From contig NZ_JBMPPC010000009.1 in the NCBI RefSeq assembly GCF_049340185.1, positions 62,001 to 126,000 on the forward strand: a stretch of DNA of 64,000 bases. The letters run 5' to 3'. Below are positions 52,515 through 61,625 of this stretch, one piece after another. A program made the position numbers and the translations under genes. A model generated the notes under the pieces. The model was given only the letters and a program-made list of their open reading frames with translations. It was not told the DNA's origin and did not search any database. The DNA comes from Undibacterium sp049340185. Its GTDB lineage: Bacteria > Pseudomonadota > Gammaproteobacteria > Burkholderiales > Burkholderiaceae_D. How positions within the stretch are numbered: position 1 is the first letter of the stretch; each line of letters begins with the position of its first letter.

Positions 52515-53429
52515 TCATCCAGCTCTCTTCGCCGCAATAGCATTCCCAGCACGACTAACCGCCTTCCTACCCAAATGCCCGGAGATAAACTGCCCGGCAT
52601 CCACCACCGCATTTAAATCAATCCCCGTAGCAATCCCCAAGCCCTGCATCATAAACAGCACATCTTCCGTCGCCACATTACCGGTCGCCCCCTTCGCATA
52701 CGGACAGCCACCCAGGCCTGCAACAGATGAATGGAAAATTGAAATACCGGCTTCCAGACTCGCGTAAATATTTGCCAAAGCCTGACCATAGGTATCGTGA
52801 AAATGTCCCGATAAACTAGCTAGCGGAAAGTCCTGCGCGACCAGTTGCATCACATGTTGTACCTGACGAGCAGTGCCGACGCCGATGGTGTCAGCGATGT
52901 CAATTTCATCGCAACCCAGATCGCGCAAGCGCTTGACCACGTCGGCGACGCTGGCGGGATCAACCTCGCCCTGATACGGGCAACCGAAAGAGCAGCTGAT
53001 CGAACCGCGCAGGCGGATCTTGTTTTGTTTGGCAGCTAGTGCGACGTCGCGGAAACGGTCTATCGATTCGGCGATCGAGCAATTGATGTTCTTTTGTGCG
53101 AAGGCTTCAGAGGCCGAGCTAAAGATCACTACTTCGTCAGCACCGGCAGCGAGCGCTGCTTCGAAGCCTTTCATGTTTGGCGTGAGTACCGAGTAGATCA
53201 CGCCGGGCTTGCGCTGGATGCCTGCCATGACTTCGGCCGAGGTTGCCATCTGTGGCACCCATTTGGGAGAGACAAATGAGGCGGCTTCGATATTGCTGAA
53301 ACCGGCATCGGTGAGCCGATTGACCAGTGCGATTTTGACGTCGGCGGGAATGCTTTCTTTTTCGTTCTGCAGGCCATCACGTGGACCGACTTCAACGATT
53401 TTGACTTGTTTGGGTAAGCTGGTCGTCAT
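52515..53429 (-). CDS. liuE: Hydroxymethylglutaryl-CoA lyase
   Basis: 304 residues from ATG 53429, preceded by AGAGGAT. Cleaves HMG-CoA to acetyl-CoA and acetoacetate, the last step of leucine degradation. Signatures: VKIVEVGPRDGLQNEKESIP (about 9-28), RGSISCSFGCPYQGEVDP, DEIDIADTIGVGT, SGHFHDTYGQALAN (metal His) and the lyase motif SSVAGLGGCPYAKGATGNVA (catalytic Cys). Complete and of normal length. The frame is open to 53699 but overlaps the GhrA-like gene. Two bp downstream of the GhrA-like stop. Confidence 0.93.
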   Translation of the reverse strand: MTTSLPKQVKIVEVGPRDGLQNEKESIPADVKIALVNRLTDAGFSNIEAASFVSPKWVPQMATSAEVMAGIQRKPGVIYSVLTPNMKGFEAALAAGADEVVIFSSASEAFAQKNINCSIAESIDRFRDVALAAKQNKIRLRGSISCSFGCPYQGEVDPASVADVVKRLRDLGCDEIDIADTIGVGTARQVQHVMQLVAQDFPLASLSGHFHDTYGQALANIYASLEAGISIFHSSVAGLGGCPYAKGATGNVATEDVLFMMQGLGIATGIDLNAVVDAGQFISGHLGRKAVSRAGNAIAAKRAG

Positions 53430-53430
53430 A

Positions 53431-54360
53431 TTAATATCCTCTCGATGCATCGACGATACCGCTGATCGCCTGACCTTGTTGCAGTGCCTGAATCTTGTCG
53501 GCGATCTGTCTTGCGCTTTCGTCACGCAGGGTGAGTGCAGCGATATGCGGGGTAATACTGATGCGTGGCTCGGACCAGAACGCATGTCCGGCAGGCAGTG
53601 GCTCTTGCTGAAATACGTCGAGGGTCGCGCCTGCGATGTGCTCCTCTCGTACCAGTGCCAGCAAGTCCTCTTCGACCACATGCGCACCGCGTGCGACATT
53701 GATCAGATAAGCACCCTTAGGTAACTTTTGCAGGTTCTCGCGATGCAAAATACCCTGTGTATCTTCGGTCAAAGGCAGGATGCAAACGAGTACGCGCGAT
53801 GCTTGTAAAAAAGCATCCAAGCCGTCTGTCCCGGCATAGCAAGTAACGCCGGAAATATGTTTCTGCGTGCGGCTCCAGCCATGGAGCGGAAAACCAAAAT
53901 GGGCGATCGCATCGACGATGCGCTGTCCCAGCACACCGAGTCCTAATACACCGACACTGAAATCGCTTTTTTCAAACGGCTTCAAAAACCGCCATTGCTG
54001 GGCGTCGCGCAGCTGATCGTAGCGATCAAAACGCCGGAAATACCGCAACACTGCGTGGCTGACATACTCCGCCATTTGTATGCCCATACCGGCATCATCG
54101 AGACGAATCACCGGCACACCGGCTGGCAAGGCATCGCCTAACTGCAAAATTGCATCCACTCCGGCGCCGAGATTAAAAATCCCTTTTAAATCGCTGCGCC
54201 CTGCCAACATCGCGGCAGGCGGTTTCCAGACAATGGCATAATCAGCAAGCGCAGTATCGTCTTCATGCCAGACGCGGATGTCGTGTTGCGGAAGTGCGAG
54301 ATTAAGGCTGTGCAACCAATGATCAGGATTGCCGCCGGTGGCGTGGAAAATAATTTTCAT
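53431..54360 (-). CDS. ghrA: Glyoxylate/hydroxypyruvate reductase A-like 2-hydroxyacid dehydrogenase
   Basis: 309 residues from ATG 54360. The D-2-hydroxyacid dehydrogenase fold shows the nucleotide-binding VGVLGLGVLGQRIVDAIAHF (about 136-155) and catalytic Arg in INVARGAHVV, Glu in DVFQQEPLP and His in ITPHIAALT. The N-terminus MKIIFHATGGNPDHW and the PDHW pattern match GhrA proteins, which reduce glyoxylate or hydroxypyruvate with NADPH. It lies between liuD and liuE in the leucine cluster, probably co-transcribed; its role there is not known. Weak Shine-Dalgarno. Confidence 0.88.
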   Translation of the reverse strand: MKIIFHATGGNPDHWLHSLNLALPQHDIRVWHEDDTALADYAIVWKPPAAMLAGRSDLKGIFNLGAGVDAILQLGDALPAGVPVIRLDDAGMGIQMAEYVSHAVLRYFRRFDRYDQLRDAQQWRFLKPFEKSDFSVGVLGLGVLGQRIVDAIAHFGFPLHGWSRTQKHISGVTCYAGTDGLDAFLQASRVLVCILPLTEDTQGILHRENLQKLPKGAYLINVARGAHVVEEDLLALVREEHIAGATLDVFQQEPLPAGHAFWSEPRISITPHIAALTLRDESARQIADKIQALQQGQAISGIVDASRGY

Positions 54361-54417
54361 ATTCGATAGCCGTAATATTTCCCCTCCCACAAGCGGGAGA
54401 GGGTTCTGAAAATCAGC

Positions 54418-56415
54418 TTAGTCCTGTTTGAAACTTAGCAAAGGCGCGCCCTCTGCGACCTGATCGCCGATCGCGTACAGCACCTCATCCACTACGCCGT
54501 CATGCGGTGCGGCGATAGTGTGTTCCATCTTCATGGCTTCCATGATCAATAAGGCGTCGCCTTTTTTAACTTCTTGCGCTGCACTGACCAGCACAGCAAC
54601 AATTTTGCCTGGCATCGGTGCCGTGAGGCGGCCGCCTTCGGCTTCGGCTTCGCCCGCGTGGGCGAGGGCATCGTGGTAATGCAGGTCGGTATGTACGCCA
54701 CGGCTAAAGACATGGAAATGTTCGCCATCGCGTACCACCGTGCCCGTGACCATCTGGTCAGCGATTGTCAAGACCAGATCATTCTCGGTCGCAGAACCAA
54801 GTTTGACCTGAGCGACTACGCTCCCCGTCTGGACCTGCCAGCCATCCGCCAGATAAGTCAGCAGGACATCATGCGTCTGGTGTTCTTCGGTGAATTGCAA
54901 AGCGCGTTGCAATTGACTATTCATGCGCCAACCCTGACTGCTTTGCCACGGATCACTGCCTTGAGATTGTTCGGATAACACCAGTGACACGCTTGCCAGC
55001 GCCAGTGTCGTCAGCGATGCGGCGACCGGTGCCGGAAATAATTCATCCTGATTACGCTCGATCAAACCTGTATCGAGATCCGCACCAGAGAAGGCTTTGC
55101 TGCCGATCAGGCGCGACAAAAAGGCAATGTTCGATGACAAGCCGACGATCTGGTAGTGCGACAACGCCTGTGCCATACGAGCCAGTGCTTCAGTTCTGTC
55201 TTTGCCCCAGACGATCATCTTGGCGATCATCGGATCGTAAAAAGGGGAAATCGTATCGCCTTCGCGTACACCGCTGTCGATACGGAATGCCGCCGGATCG
55301 GCGCTGCCACCAAGTTCAAAATGTACTGCGGCGGGTGTGCGGGCATGACGCAAAGTGCCGATCGATGGCAAGAAGCCTTTTTCAGGATTTTCGGCGTAGA
55401 CGCGTGCTTCAATCGCATGGCCATGGATACGTAATGCCGGCTGTAGCAAGGGCAGTGGCTCACCTGCGGCAACCCGCAATTGCCATTCAACCAAATCCGT
55501 ACCGGTGATCATCTCGGTCACGGGATGTTCAACCTGCAAGCGGGTGTTCATTTCCATGAAGTAGAAAGAACCATCCTGATTGGCGATAAATTCCACTGTA
55601 CCGGCGCCGACATAACCCACCGCTTTTGCAGCGGCGACGGCGGCCTCACCCATAGCAGCACGGCGCTCTGCGGTCATCCCTGGCGCGGGTGCTTCTTCTA
55701 ATACTTTTTGATGGCGACGCTGTACCGAGCAATCGCGCTCAAACAGATAGACGCAATTGCCATGCGTATCGGCGAATACCTGGATCTCGATGTGACGAGG
55801 GCGTTGCAGATATTTTTCGGCGAGGACTTTGTCATCACCAAAGGAGTTAATCGCCTCACGTTTGCAAGAGGCGAGCGCATCTTTGAAGTCCGCAGATTTT
55901 TCAATCACGCGCATGCCTTTGCCACCGCCACCAGCACTGGCTTTAAGCAAGACCGGGTAGCCGATGCGGTCACCTTCTGCTTGCAAAAAATCGGCGTCTT
56001 GATTGTCACCATGATAGCCAGGCACCAGCGGCACATTGGCTTTTTCCATTAATGATTTAGCGGCAGATTTACTCCCCATCGCTTCAATCGCCGAAGCCGG
56101 TGGGCCGATAAAGGCGATACCGACTTTGGCGCAGGCCTCAGCAAATTCGCTATTCTCGGATAAAAATCCGTAGCCCGGATGGATCGCTTGCGCGCCCGTT
56201 GCCAAGGCGACTTCGATAATCTTGTCAGCACGCAGATAGCTCTCTTTAGCGGGAGCAGGTCCGATCAGGACTGCTTCGTCGCAGACGGCCACATGTTTCG
56301 CATTCGCGTCAGCTTCGGAGTATACAGCGACGGTTTTGATGCCCATGCGGCGTGCGGTAGCAGCGACACGGCAAGCGATTTCGCCACGGTTGGCGATGAG
56401 TATTTTGGTGAACAT
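54418..56415 (-). CDS. liuD: 3-methylcrotonyl-CoA carboxylase, biotin-containing alpha subunit
   Basis: 665 residues. Biotin carboxylase (KILIANRGEIACRVAATARR at about 4-23, LKASAGGGGKGMRVIE, YFMEMNTRLQVEHPVTEMIT), a linker, and a C-terminal biotinyl domain with the biotinylation motif EAMKMEHTIAAP (Lys about 634). It carboxylates 3-methylcrotonyl-CoA with the LiuB beta subunit, partly present at the right edge. Other acyl-CoA carboxylase alpha subunits share these domains, but the liuB/liuC/liuE context fixes the assignment. ATG 56415 follows GGGG-rich sequence. It directly follows bioB, so biotin synthesis and its main local client are adjacent. Confidence 0.92.
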   Translation of the reverse strand: MFTKILIANRGEIACRVAATARRMGIKTVAVYSEADANAKHVAVCDEAVLIGPAPAKESYLRADKIIEVALATGAQAIHPGYGFLSENSEFAEACAKVGIAFIGPPASAIEAMGSKSAAKSLMEKANVPLVPGYHGDNQDADFLQAEGDRIGYPVLLKASAGGGGKGMRVIEKSADFKDALASCKREAINSFGDDKVLAEKYLQRPRHIEIQVFADTHGNCVYLFERDCSVQRRHQKVLEEAPAPGMTAERRAAMGEAAVAAAKAVGYVGAGTVEFIANQDGSFYFMEMNTRLQVEHPVTEMITGTDLVEWQLRVAAGEPLPLLQPALRIHGHAIEARVYAENPEKGFLPSIGTLRHARTPAAVHFELGGSADPAAFRIDSGVREGDTISPFYDPMIAKMIVWGKDRTEALARMAQALSHYQIVGLSSNIAFLSRLIGSKAFSGADLDTGLIERNQDELFPAPVAASLTTLALASVSLVLSEQSQGSDPWQSSQGWRMNSQLQRALQFTEEHQTHDVLLTYLADGWQVQTGSVVAQVKLGSATENDLVLTIADQMVTGTVVRDGEHFHVFSRGVHTDLHYHDALAHAGEAEAEGGRLTAPMPGKIVAVLVSAAQEVKKGDALLIMEAMKMEHTIAAPHDGVVDEVLYAIGDQVAEGAPLLSFKQD

Positions 56416-56449
56416 GTCTCTAACCCCTGTTGGATTTTTTTCTGTTTTT

Positions 56450-57478
56450 TTAACTGCAACTACCTGTTTTGGCTTCGACCTTGCCCCGGGTTTTCAAACC
56501 CAATTTGTCGAGCAAGACGCGGTCATCTTCGGCCTCAGGATTTTGCGTGGTCAGTAGTTTATCGCCATAAAAAATCGAATTGGCACCCGCCAGAAAGCAC
56601 ATCGCCTGTACGGCTTCCCCCATCTGACGACGACCGGCTGACAAGCGTACGCGAGCTTTTGGCATGGTGATGCGGGCTACCGCAATGGTGCGGACAAATT
56701 CCAGAGGATCGAGCGGATCGAGACCATGCAGAGGTGTGCCCTCTACCTGCACCAGATGATTGACCGGTACGGATTCAGGATACGGATTGAGGTTTGCCAA
56801 TTGCGCAATCAGACCAGCGCGCTGGCGGCGTGATTCGCCCATACCGACGATGCCGCCGCAGCAAACCTTGAGTCCGGCACTGCGCACGTGACCAAGTGTA
56901 TCCAGCCGATCCTGATAATCGCGGGTAGAAATCACATTGCTGTAGAACTCAGGGGCGGTATCCAGATTATGGTTGTAGTAATCAAGCCCCGCATCGGCGA
57001 GACGCTGCGCCTGTTCTTCTTTCAGCATGCCTAAAGTCGCGCAGGTTTCTAATCCCATGGCTTTGACTTCGCGCACCATGGTTTCTACTTTTTCCATGTC
57101 GCGGTCTTTCGGCGAACGCCATGCTGCGCCCATACAGAAACGGGTTGCGCCGTTTTCACGTGCGGCTTTGGCGGCATCTAAGACTTCGCGCACGTCGAGC
57201 ATTTTTTTAGCTTCGACGCCGGTATCATAACGTGCTGCTTGCGGGCAGTAACCGCAATCTTCTTCGCAACCGCCGGTTTTGATCGACAACAAAGTCGCGA
57301 GCTCGATATCGGCATTCGGGAAGTTTGCGCGATGCGCTGTCTGCGCCTGAAACATCAAATCATTAAACGGTAAATCAAATAAGGCCAAGACATCATCTAC
57401 TGGCCAGGTATCGGCTTCGATTTTTTTGACTGGTGCTTGAAATTGAACCGCTTGTTGTGTTTGTTCTTTGGCTTGCAT
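56450..57478 (-). CDS. bioB: Biotin synthase
   Basis: 342 residues. Radical SAM enzyme that inserts sulphur into dethiobiotin. The cluster motif is GGCEEDCGYCPQAARY (Cys71, Cys75, Cys78), and other segments are TRFCMGAAWRSPKDRDMEKV, YNHNLDTAPEFYSNVISTRD and VCCGGIVGMGESRRQRAGLI, with the [2Fe-2S] Arg region in ARVRLSAGR. Normal length. ATG 57478 lies 10 bp after the bioD stop with AGGAAG before it. Last gene of the bioAFDB run; liuD follows 34 bp downstream. Confidence 0.95.
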   Translation of the reverse strand: MQAKEQTQQAVQFQAPVKKIEADTWPVDDVLALFDLPFNDLMFQAQTAHRANFPNADIELATLLSIKTGGCEEDCGYCPQAARYDTGVEAKKMLDVREVLDAAKAARENGATRFCMGAAWRSPKDRDMEKVETMVREVKAMGLETCATLGMLKEEQAQRLADAGLDYYNHNLDTAPEFYSNVISTRDYQDRLDTLGHVRSAGLKVCCGGIVGMGESRRQRAGLIAQLANLNPYPESVPVNHLVQVEGTPLHGLDPLDPLEFVRTIAVARITMPKARVRLSAGRRQMGEAVQAMCFLAGANSIFYGDKLLTTQNPEAEDDRVLLDKLGLKTRGKVEAKTGSCS

Positions 57479-57488
57479 GAGTCTTCCT

Positions 57489-58280
57489 TCACTTCAATAA
57501 ATTCACATCGATATACGCGGCAGCACGCTGCGCCATCGTTACGTCTGCATCCGGTGGGGATGCATCTAATCTCGGTATCTGTCCTAATAAAGGTGCGGAT
57601 AATCGCATCTGTAAAGCCGCTATGTTATCAGCAAGGTAGAGCATGTCCGGATCGACGGTATTCGCGACCCAACCTGCCAGCCTTAAACCGCGCGCAGCAA
57701 TCGCTTGCGCCGTCAGCAAGGCATGATTAATACAGCCCAGGCGCAAGCCCACAACCAGAATCACTGGCAAACCCAGTTGCTGTGCCATATCGGCAGTGTC
57801 GTGCTGCGCAGTCAGCGGTACACAGAAACCACCGACGCCTTCCACCACAACGGCATCTGCCTGCGTCGTCAATTGCTGGTAGCAAGCACGAATATGCGGC
57901 AAAGAAATCGTCACGTGCTCACGCTGCGCCACGATATGCGGTGCAGCAGGTGTCTGCATCAGATACGGACAAACTAATTCCAGCGGCGCACGCACCGAGG
58001 ATGCCGCCAGCAGCGAATCGACATCGTCGTTGTGCAGTATTCCCTCACGCAAGTCTGCACCGGCAGCGATGGGCTTCATGCCAGCACTGCGCCAGCCTTG
58101 CTGCGTCATCGCATGCAGCAAAGCGCTGCTGACCAGTGTCTTGCCAATCTCGGTATCGGTGCCGGTCACAAAATAGTCATGCTGACGTAAATGCCCATTC
58201 TTATTTATATCGGTATTTACGCTGGTATTTACGCTGGTATTTACCCTGGCATTTAGTTCGGCATTTAGCTCTCTACTCAC
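57489..58280 (-). CDS. bioD: ATP-dependent dethiobiotin synthetase with N-terminal repeat extension
   Basis: 263 residues from GTG 58280. BioD closes the ureido ring of dethiobiotin from diaminopelargonic acid and CO2 with ATP. The P-loop GTDTEIGKT is at 40-48, and VEGVGGFCVPL and the KPIAAGAD segment are typical. Compared with other BioD proteins, about 30 residues precede the core. They are encoded by 12-bp tandem repeats (VNTSVNTSVNTDIN), and no alternative start lies between them and the core. The GTG overlaps the bioF TGA (GTGA), so translation is coupled. Confidence 0.9.
   Translation of the reverse strand: MSRELNAELNARVNTSVNTSVNTDINKNGHLRQHDYFVTGTDTEIGKTLVSSALLHAMTQQGWRSAGMKPIAAGADLREGILHNDDVDSLLAASSVRAPLELVCPYLMQTPAAPHIVAQREHVTISLPHIRACYQQLTTQADAVVVEGVGGFCVPLTAQHDTADMAQQLGLPVILVVGLRLGCINHALLTAQAIAARGLRLAGWVANTVDPDMLYLADNIAALQMRLSAPLLGQIPRLDASPPDADVTMAQRAAAYIDVNLLK
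58200..58270 (-). repeat. 12-bp tandem array within the bioD 5' coding region
   Basis: About six degenerate units of GTAAATACCAGC (minus strand) coding Val-Asn-Thr-Ser-like tetrapeptides. The length keeps the frame because the unit is a multiple of three. Confidence 0.8.
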
Positions 58281-59500
58281 GCTGTCTCCACCAGATTCAT
58301 CGCCAGATCGCTGCCATTTTGTGCGTCCAGTGTATTCAGGGCATCGACTAACTGCATCACTTGCGTCTCTGTATGGGATGCCGACAAGGTGATACGCAGC
58401 CGTGCTGAACCGACCGGCACGGTAGGCGGACGAATTGCACCGACCCAGATCCCCTGCTCCAGCAAATCCGCCGCTACCTTTAACATCATCGCATTGTCAC
58501 CAATCACGATAGGTTGTATCGCGGTATCTGAAGGCATCAACTCCCAGCTAGGCAAGCGCAAGCCTTGACGGAAACTTGCAATCAGCTGTTGCAGATTATG
58601 ACGACGCTGCTGGCCTTCGGTACCGCTGATGATGTCGAGGCTAGTCAGCAGCGCATGCGCCAGTGCAGGCGGTGCGGCGGTGGTATAAATGTAAGGACGG
58701 GCTTTTTGCACTAGCCATTCAATCACCGTGGTATGCGCGGCGACAAACGCTCCGCCGACACCTGCGGCTTTGCCTAGTGTGCCCATGTAAACCAGATTCG
58801 GTGAGCGCAAATTAAAGTGTTCCAGCACGCCACGACCATGGTCACCAAGCACACCAAAACCATGCGCATCATCAACAATCAGCCAGGCATCGTAACGCTC
58901 GCACAGGGCGAGCAAGGGAGGCAGATCAGCGACATTGCCATCCATACTGAACACGCTATCGGTGACAACGACCTTGGTAGTCGAGGTCGACTCTCTCAGC
59001 ATCTGCTCCAGCGCTAGGTAATCTCTATGCGGAAATACTTTGACTGCAGCACGCGATAAGCGGGCACCGTCTATCAATGAGGCATGATTTAAAGCCTCTG
59101 AAAACACGGCGGCATCTTTGCCAGCCAGTGCACTGATGACCGCAAGATTTGCCATATATCCGGTACAAAAATACAGGGCACGCGCATGATCGATATAGGG
59201 TGAGATAAATTCAGCAAGACGATCTTCCAGCAGCGCATGCGCGCGGCTATGTCCGCTGATCAGGTGCGACGCACCGCTACCCACGCCGTACAGACTTGCG
59301 CCCTCTTGCACAGCAGCGATAATCGCCGGATGCGCTGCCAATCCTAAATAATCATTGCTGCAAAACGCGAGCAAGTCCCGGCCATCAGCGCGCAATGCGG
59401 GTGCCGATGCGGTCTCAACCGTGCGACGACGACGAATCAGATGTTTGGCATCCAGCACATCCAGTTCATCGCGTAATTGGCTTAGTAAACGTTGACTCAT
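58277..59500 (-). CDS. bioF: 8-amino-7-oxononanoate synthase
   Basis: 407 residues, PLP-dependent alpha-oxoamine synthase condensing pimeloyl thioester with alanine. Segments: LLAFCSNDYLGLAAHPAIIA (about 44-63), GSGASHLISGHSRAHALLED, SDVVVTDSVFSMDG-like TDSVFSMDGNVADLPPL, DDAHGFGVLGDHGRG and the Schiff-base lysine in YMGTLGKAAGVGGAFV. Normal length. ATG 59500 overlaps the bioA TGA (ATGA) and its own TGA overlaps the bioD GTG, giving a tightly coupled unit. Confidence 0.94.
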   Translation of the reverse strand: MSQRLLSQLRDELDVLDAKHLIRRRRTVETASAPALRADGRDLLAFCSNDYLGLAAHPAIIAAVQEGASLYGVGSGASHLISGHSRAHALLEDRLAEFISPYIDHARALYFCTGYMANLAVISALAGKDAAVFSEALNHASLIDGARLSRAAVKVFPHRDYLALEQMLRESTSTTKVVVTDSVFSMDGNVADLPPLLALCERYDAWLIVDDAHGFGVLGDHGRGVLEHFNLRSPNLVYMGTLGKAAGVGGAFVAAHTTVIEWLVQKARPYIYTTAAPPALAHALLTSLDIISGTEGQQRRHNLQQLIASFRQGLRLPSWELMPSDTAIQPIVIGDNAMMLKVAADLLEQGIWVGAIRPPTVPVGSARLRITLSASHTETQVMQLVDALNTLDAQNGSDLAMNLVETA

Positions 59501-60849
59501 ACCGCCACCTCATTCATGACATCATTAAACACCTGCATCGTTTTTGACGCTAACAAGGTGATTTCTTGCGGATCGAGAATGTACGGCGGCATCAGATATA
59601 CAGTGCGACCAATCGGGCGCAATAACAATTCCTGCTTTAAGGCCGCAGCAAAAAATCGGCGTGAAAAAGTCGCTGCCTGCGCAGCATCATCCACCACCGC
59701 ATCAAATGCGAAGATCATGCCCTGCTGTCTGATATGGCTCACTCGCGGATCATCGTTCATGTCAGCAAAAGCGTCTTTAATCGCTTTTGCCTTGATGCGA
59801 TTTTTTTCCAGTACCTGGTCGTCGTCAAAAATTGCCAGCGTCGCCAGAGCAGCACGGCAGGCCAATGGATTGCCGGTGTACGAATGCGAATGCAAAAAAC
59901 CACGGCGCATATCTGCATCATAAAAAGCCTGATACACCGTATCGGTCGTCATCACCAGAGACAAAGGCAAATAGCCACCGCTAATGCCTTTGGACAGGCA
60001 TAAAAAATCAGGCCAGATACTCGCAGATTCACAGGCAAAGAAAGTACCGGTGCGGCCACAACCGACAGCGATTTCATCGGCAATCAGATGTACCTGATAC
60101 TGGTCGCATAATTCGCGCAAACGGCGCAGATACACCGGATCGTGCATTGCCATGCCAGTCGCACACTGCACCAGCGGCTCAATAATCACGGCAGCAATTT
60201 TGCCCTCACGCTCTTGCAAGACACGCTCAAGATCGGCGGCAGCACGCAATGCGACATCGGCAGCTGTTTCTCCCGCTTGCGCCAGACGGGCATCAGGTGA
60301 GGCAACGACATGCGCTCGTTGCAACATCGGGCCATAGGCTTCGCGAAACAGGCTGACATCGGTGACTGCCAGTGCACCCACGGTCTCACCGTGATAACTA
60401 CCTTTGATGCAGATGAATTCTTGCTTCTCTGTTTGACCGCCATTACGCCATGCATGGAAACTCATCTTTAAGGCGATCTCGACCGCCGACGCACCGTCGG
60501 ATGCGTAAAAGCAATGACCCAAGGCGTGGTTACTAAGCGCTGCTAATTTTTCTGATAACTGAATCACCGGCTCATGCGTAAAACCAGCGAGCATCGCATG
60601 CTCGAGTTTATCGAGTTGATCCTTGAGTTCTGCGTTGATGCGAGGATTAGCGTGACCAAATAAATTCACCCACCACGAGCTAATCGCGTCGAGATAGCGC
60701 TTACCTTCCATGTCGTAGAGCCATGCACCGCGACCATGACTGACAGGAATCAGCGGCACAGGATTGGCACTGGAATGATGCTGCATCTGAGTGCATGGAT
60801 GCCATACATGCTGCAGGCTACGTGCGACCCAGTCTTGTTGATTATTCAA
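59497..60849 (-). CDS. bioA: Adenosylmethionine-8-amino-7-oxononanoate aminotransferase
   Basis: 450 residues, class III PLP aminotransferase that uses SAM as amino donor in biotin synthesis. Segments: SLQHVWHPCTQMQHH (about 11-25), GKRYLDAISSWWVNLFGHAN (about 50-69), CFYASDGASAVEIALKMSFH, and the PLP lysine in FLCLSKGISGGYLPLSL. The start appears to be TTG 60849, six bases after GGAG; no better start exists before the conserved N-terminus. It is the first gene of bioAFDB. A 9-bp tandem array lies 98-151 bp upstream. No bioC or bioH is seen in the window. Confidence 0.94.
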   Translation of the reverse strand: MNNQQDWVARSLQHVWHPCTQMQHHSSANPVPLIPVSHGRGAWLYDMEGKRYLDAISSWWVNLFGHANPRINAELKDQLDKLEHAMLAGFTHEPVIQLSEKLAALSNHALGHCFYASDGASAVEIALKMSFHAWRNGGQTEKQEFICIKGSYHGETVGALAVTDVSLFREAYGPMLQRAHVVASPDARLAQAGETAADVALRAAADLERVLQEREGKIAAVIIEPLVQCATGMAMHDPVYLRRLRELCDQYQVHLIADEIAVGCGRTGTFFACESASIWPDFLCLSKGISGGYLPLSLVMTTDTVYQAFYDADMRRGFLHSHSYTGNPLACRAALATLAIFDDDQVLEKNRIKAKAIKDAFADMNDDPRVSHIRQQGMIFAFDAVVDDAAQAATFSRRFFAAALKQELLLRPIGRTVYLMPPYILDPQEITLLASKTMQVFNDVMNEVAV

Positions 60850-60946
60850 ATTTACTCCAGACTACTTTTGAAACCCGCACATTTTACGGGCTTTTCCAGC
60901 CATTTTTGACTTAACACCCGCGTAAATACTAGGCATTCTCATCGTA

Positions 60947-61000
60947 ATTACTAAAATTACTAAAATTACTAAAATTACTAAAATTACTAAAATTACTAAA
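60947..61000. repeat. 9-bp tandem array, six perfect units, upstream of bioA
   Basis: Six exact copies of ATTACTAAA (plus strand), in the 242-bp spacer between the DUF1569 stop and the bioA start. Copy number could alter the spacing of promoter elements; no promoter was identified with confidence. Confidence 0.95.
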
Positions 61001-61091
61001 AAACCCTTTAAATCAGAATACGAAATACCGCTTAAGCATAACGATGCAACTGCCAGTTACCAGTCGCCAACAATCGATGTCACCAATCGGG

Positions 61092-61625
61092 TTAAAACTG
61101 AATTTCCTTAAGATGATTCTCGATGTGCATCACATGCGCGTTTGCAAACTCTGTCTTGCTCAATACACCATAGGCAAAGTGTGGATGCAATTCACCGTTA
61201 TAACTCTGAAACGCTTGCAACGCCGTGATCACCAGATCAATCGCCTCACTGACATTACCTGTATCGGCAATCGCTGGCGCACCCGGAATCGGCTCGGTCA
61301 GATTATGACGCATCGCTCCGGCTACCGAAAACGCATAGAAGGCGGCGCTGCCAGCGGTATGCTGAAATAACTTGGGCTTCATCTCCGGATAGCCGGTCAT
61401 CGAATACTGAATACTTTGCGCCAGATGCACGAATACTTTGTACGGTGCCCAACCCGTTTTGGCGACTAATTTCGTCACTGAGTCAGGCGACTTCAGCGCC
61501 TCTAACTGCGTCAGCATCGCGGCAATTGAGGTGATTTCCACAGTTGATTTACGATAGGTCGCTAACCCCAATGCGGCGACCGCAGTGAGGGCGACCGCAC
61601 CTGTCAATAAGCGTCTCTTTTTCAT
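61092..61625 (-). CDS. DUF1569-like (DinB-fold) protein
   Basis: 177 residues from ATG 61625, which overlaps the liuC TGA (ATGA) and has AGGATGG upstream; ATG 61634 is an alternative. An N-terminal hydrophobic anchor or signal (RRLLTGAVALTAVAALGLAT) precedes a helical domain with IAAMLTQLEALKSPDSVTK. The end LHPHFAYGVLSKTEFANAHV with MHIENHLKEI shows the His pattern of DinB/DUF1569 metal sites. Function unknown. Position in the liu/bio run implies co-transcription with liuC. Confidence 0.75.
   Translation of the reverse strand: MKKRRLLTGAVALTAVAALGLATYRKSTVEITSIAAMLTQLEALKSPDSVTKLVAKTGWAPYKVFVHLAQSIQYSMTGYPEMKPKLFQHTAGSAAFYAFSVAGAMRHNLTEPIPGAPAIADTGNVSEAIDLVITALQAFQSYNGELHPHFAYGVLSKTEFANAHVMHIENHLKEIQF

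Noticed and set aside
53430..53699. N-terminal extension of liuE by 90 residues
   Set aside because: It overlaps the GhrA-like gene, is not similar to HMG-CoA lyase, and the internal ATG has a ribosome site.
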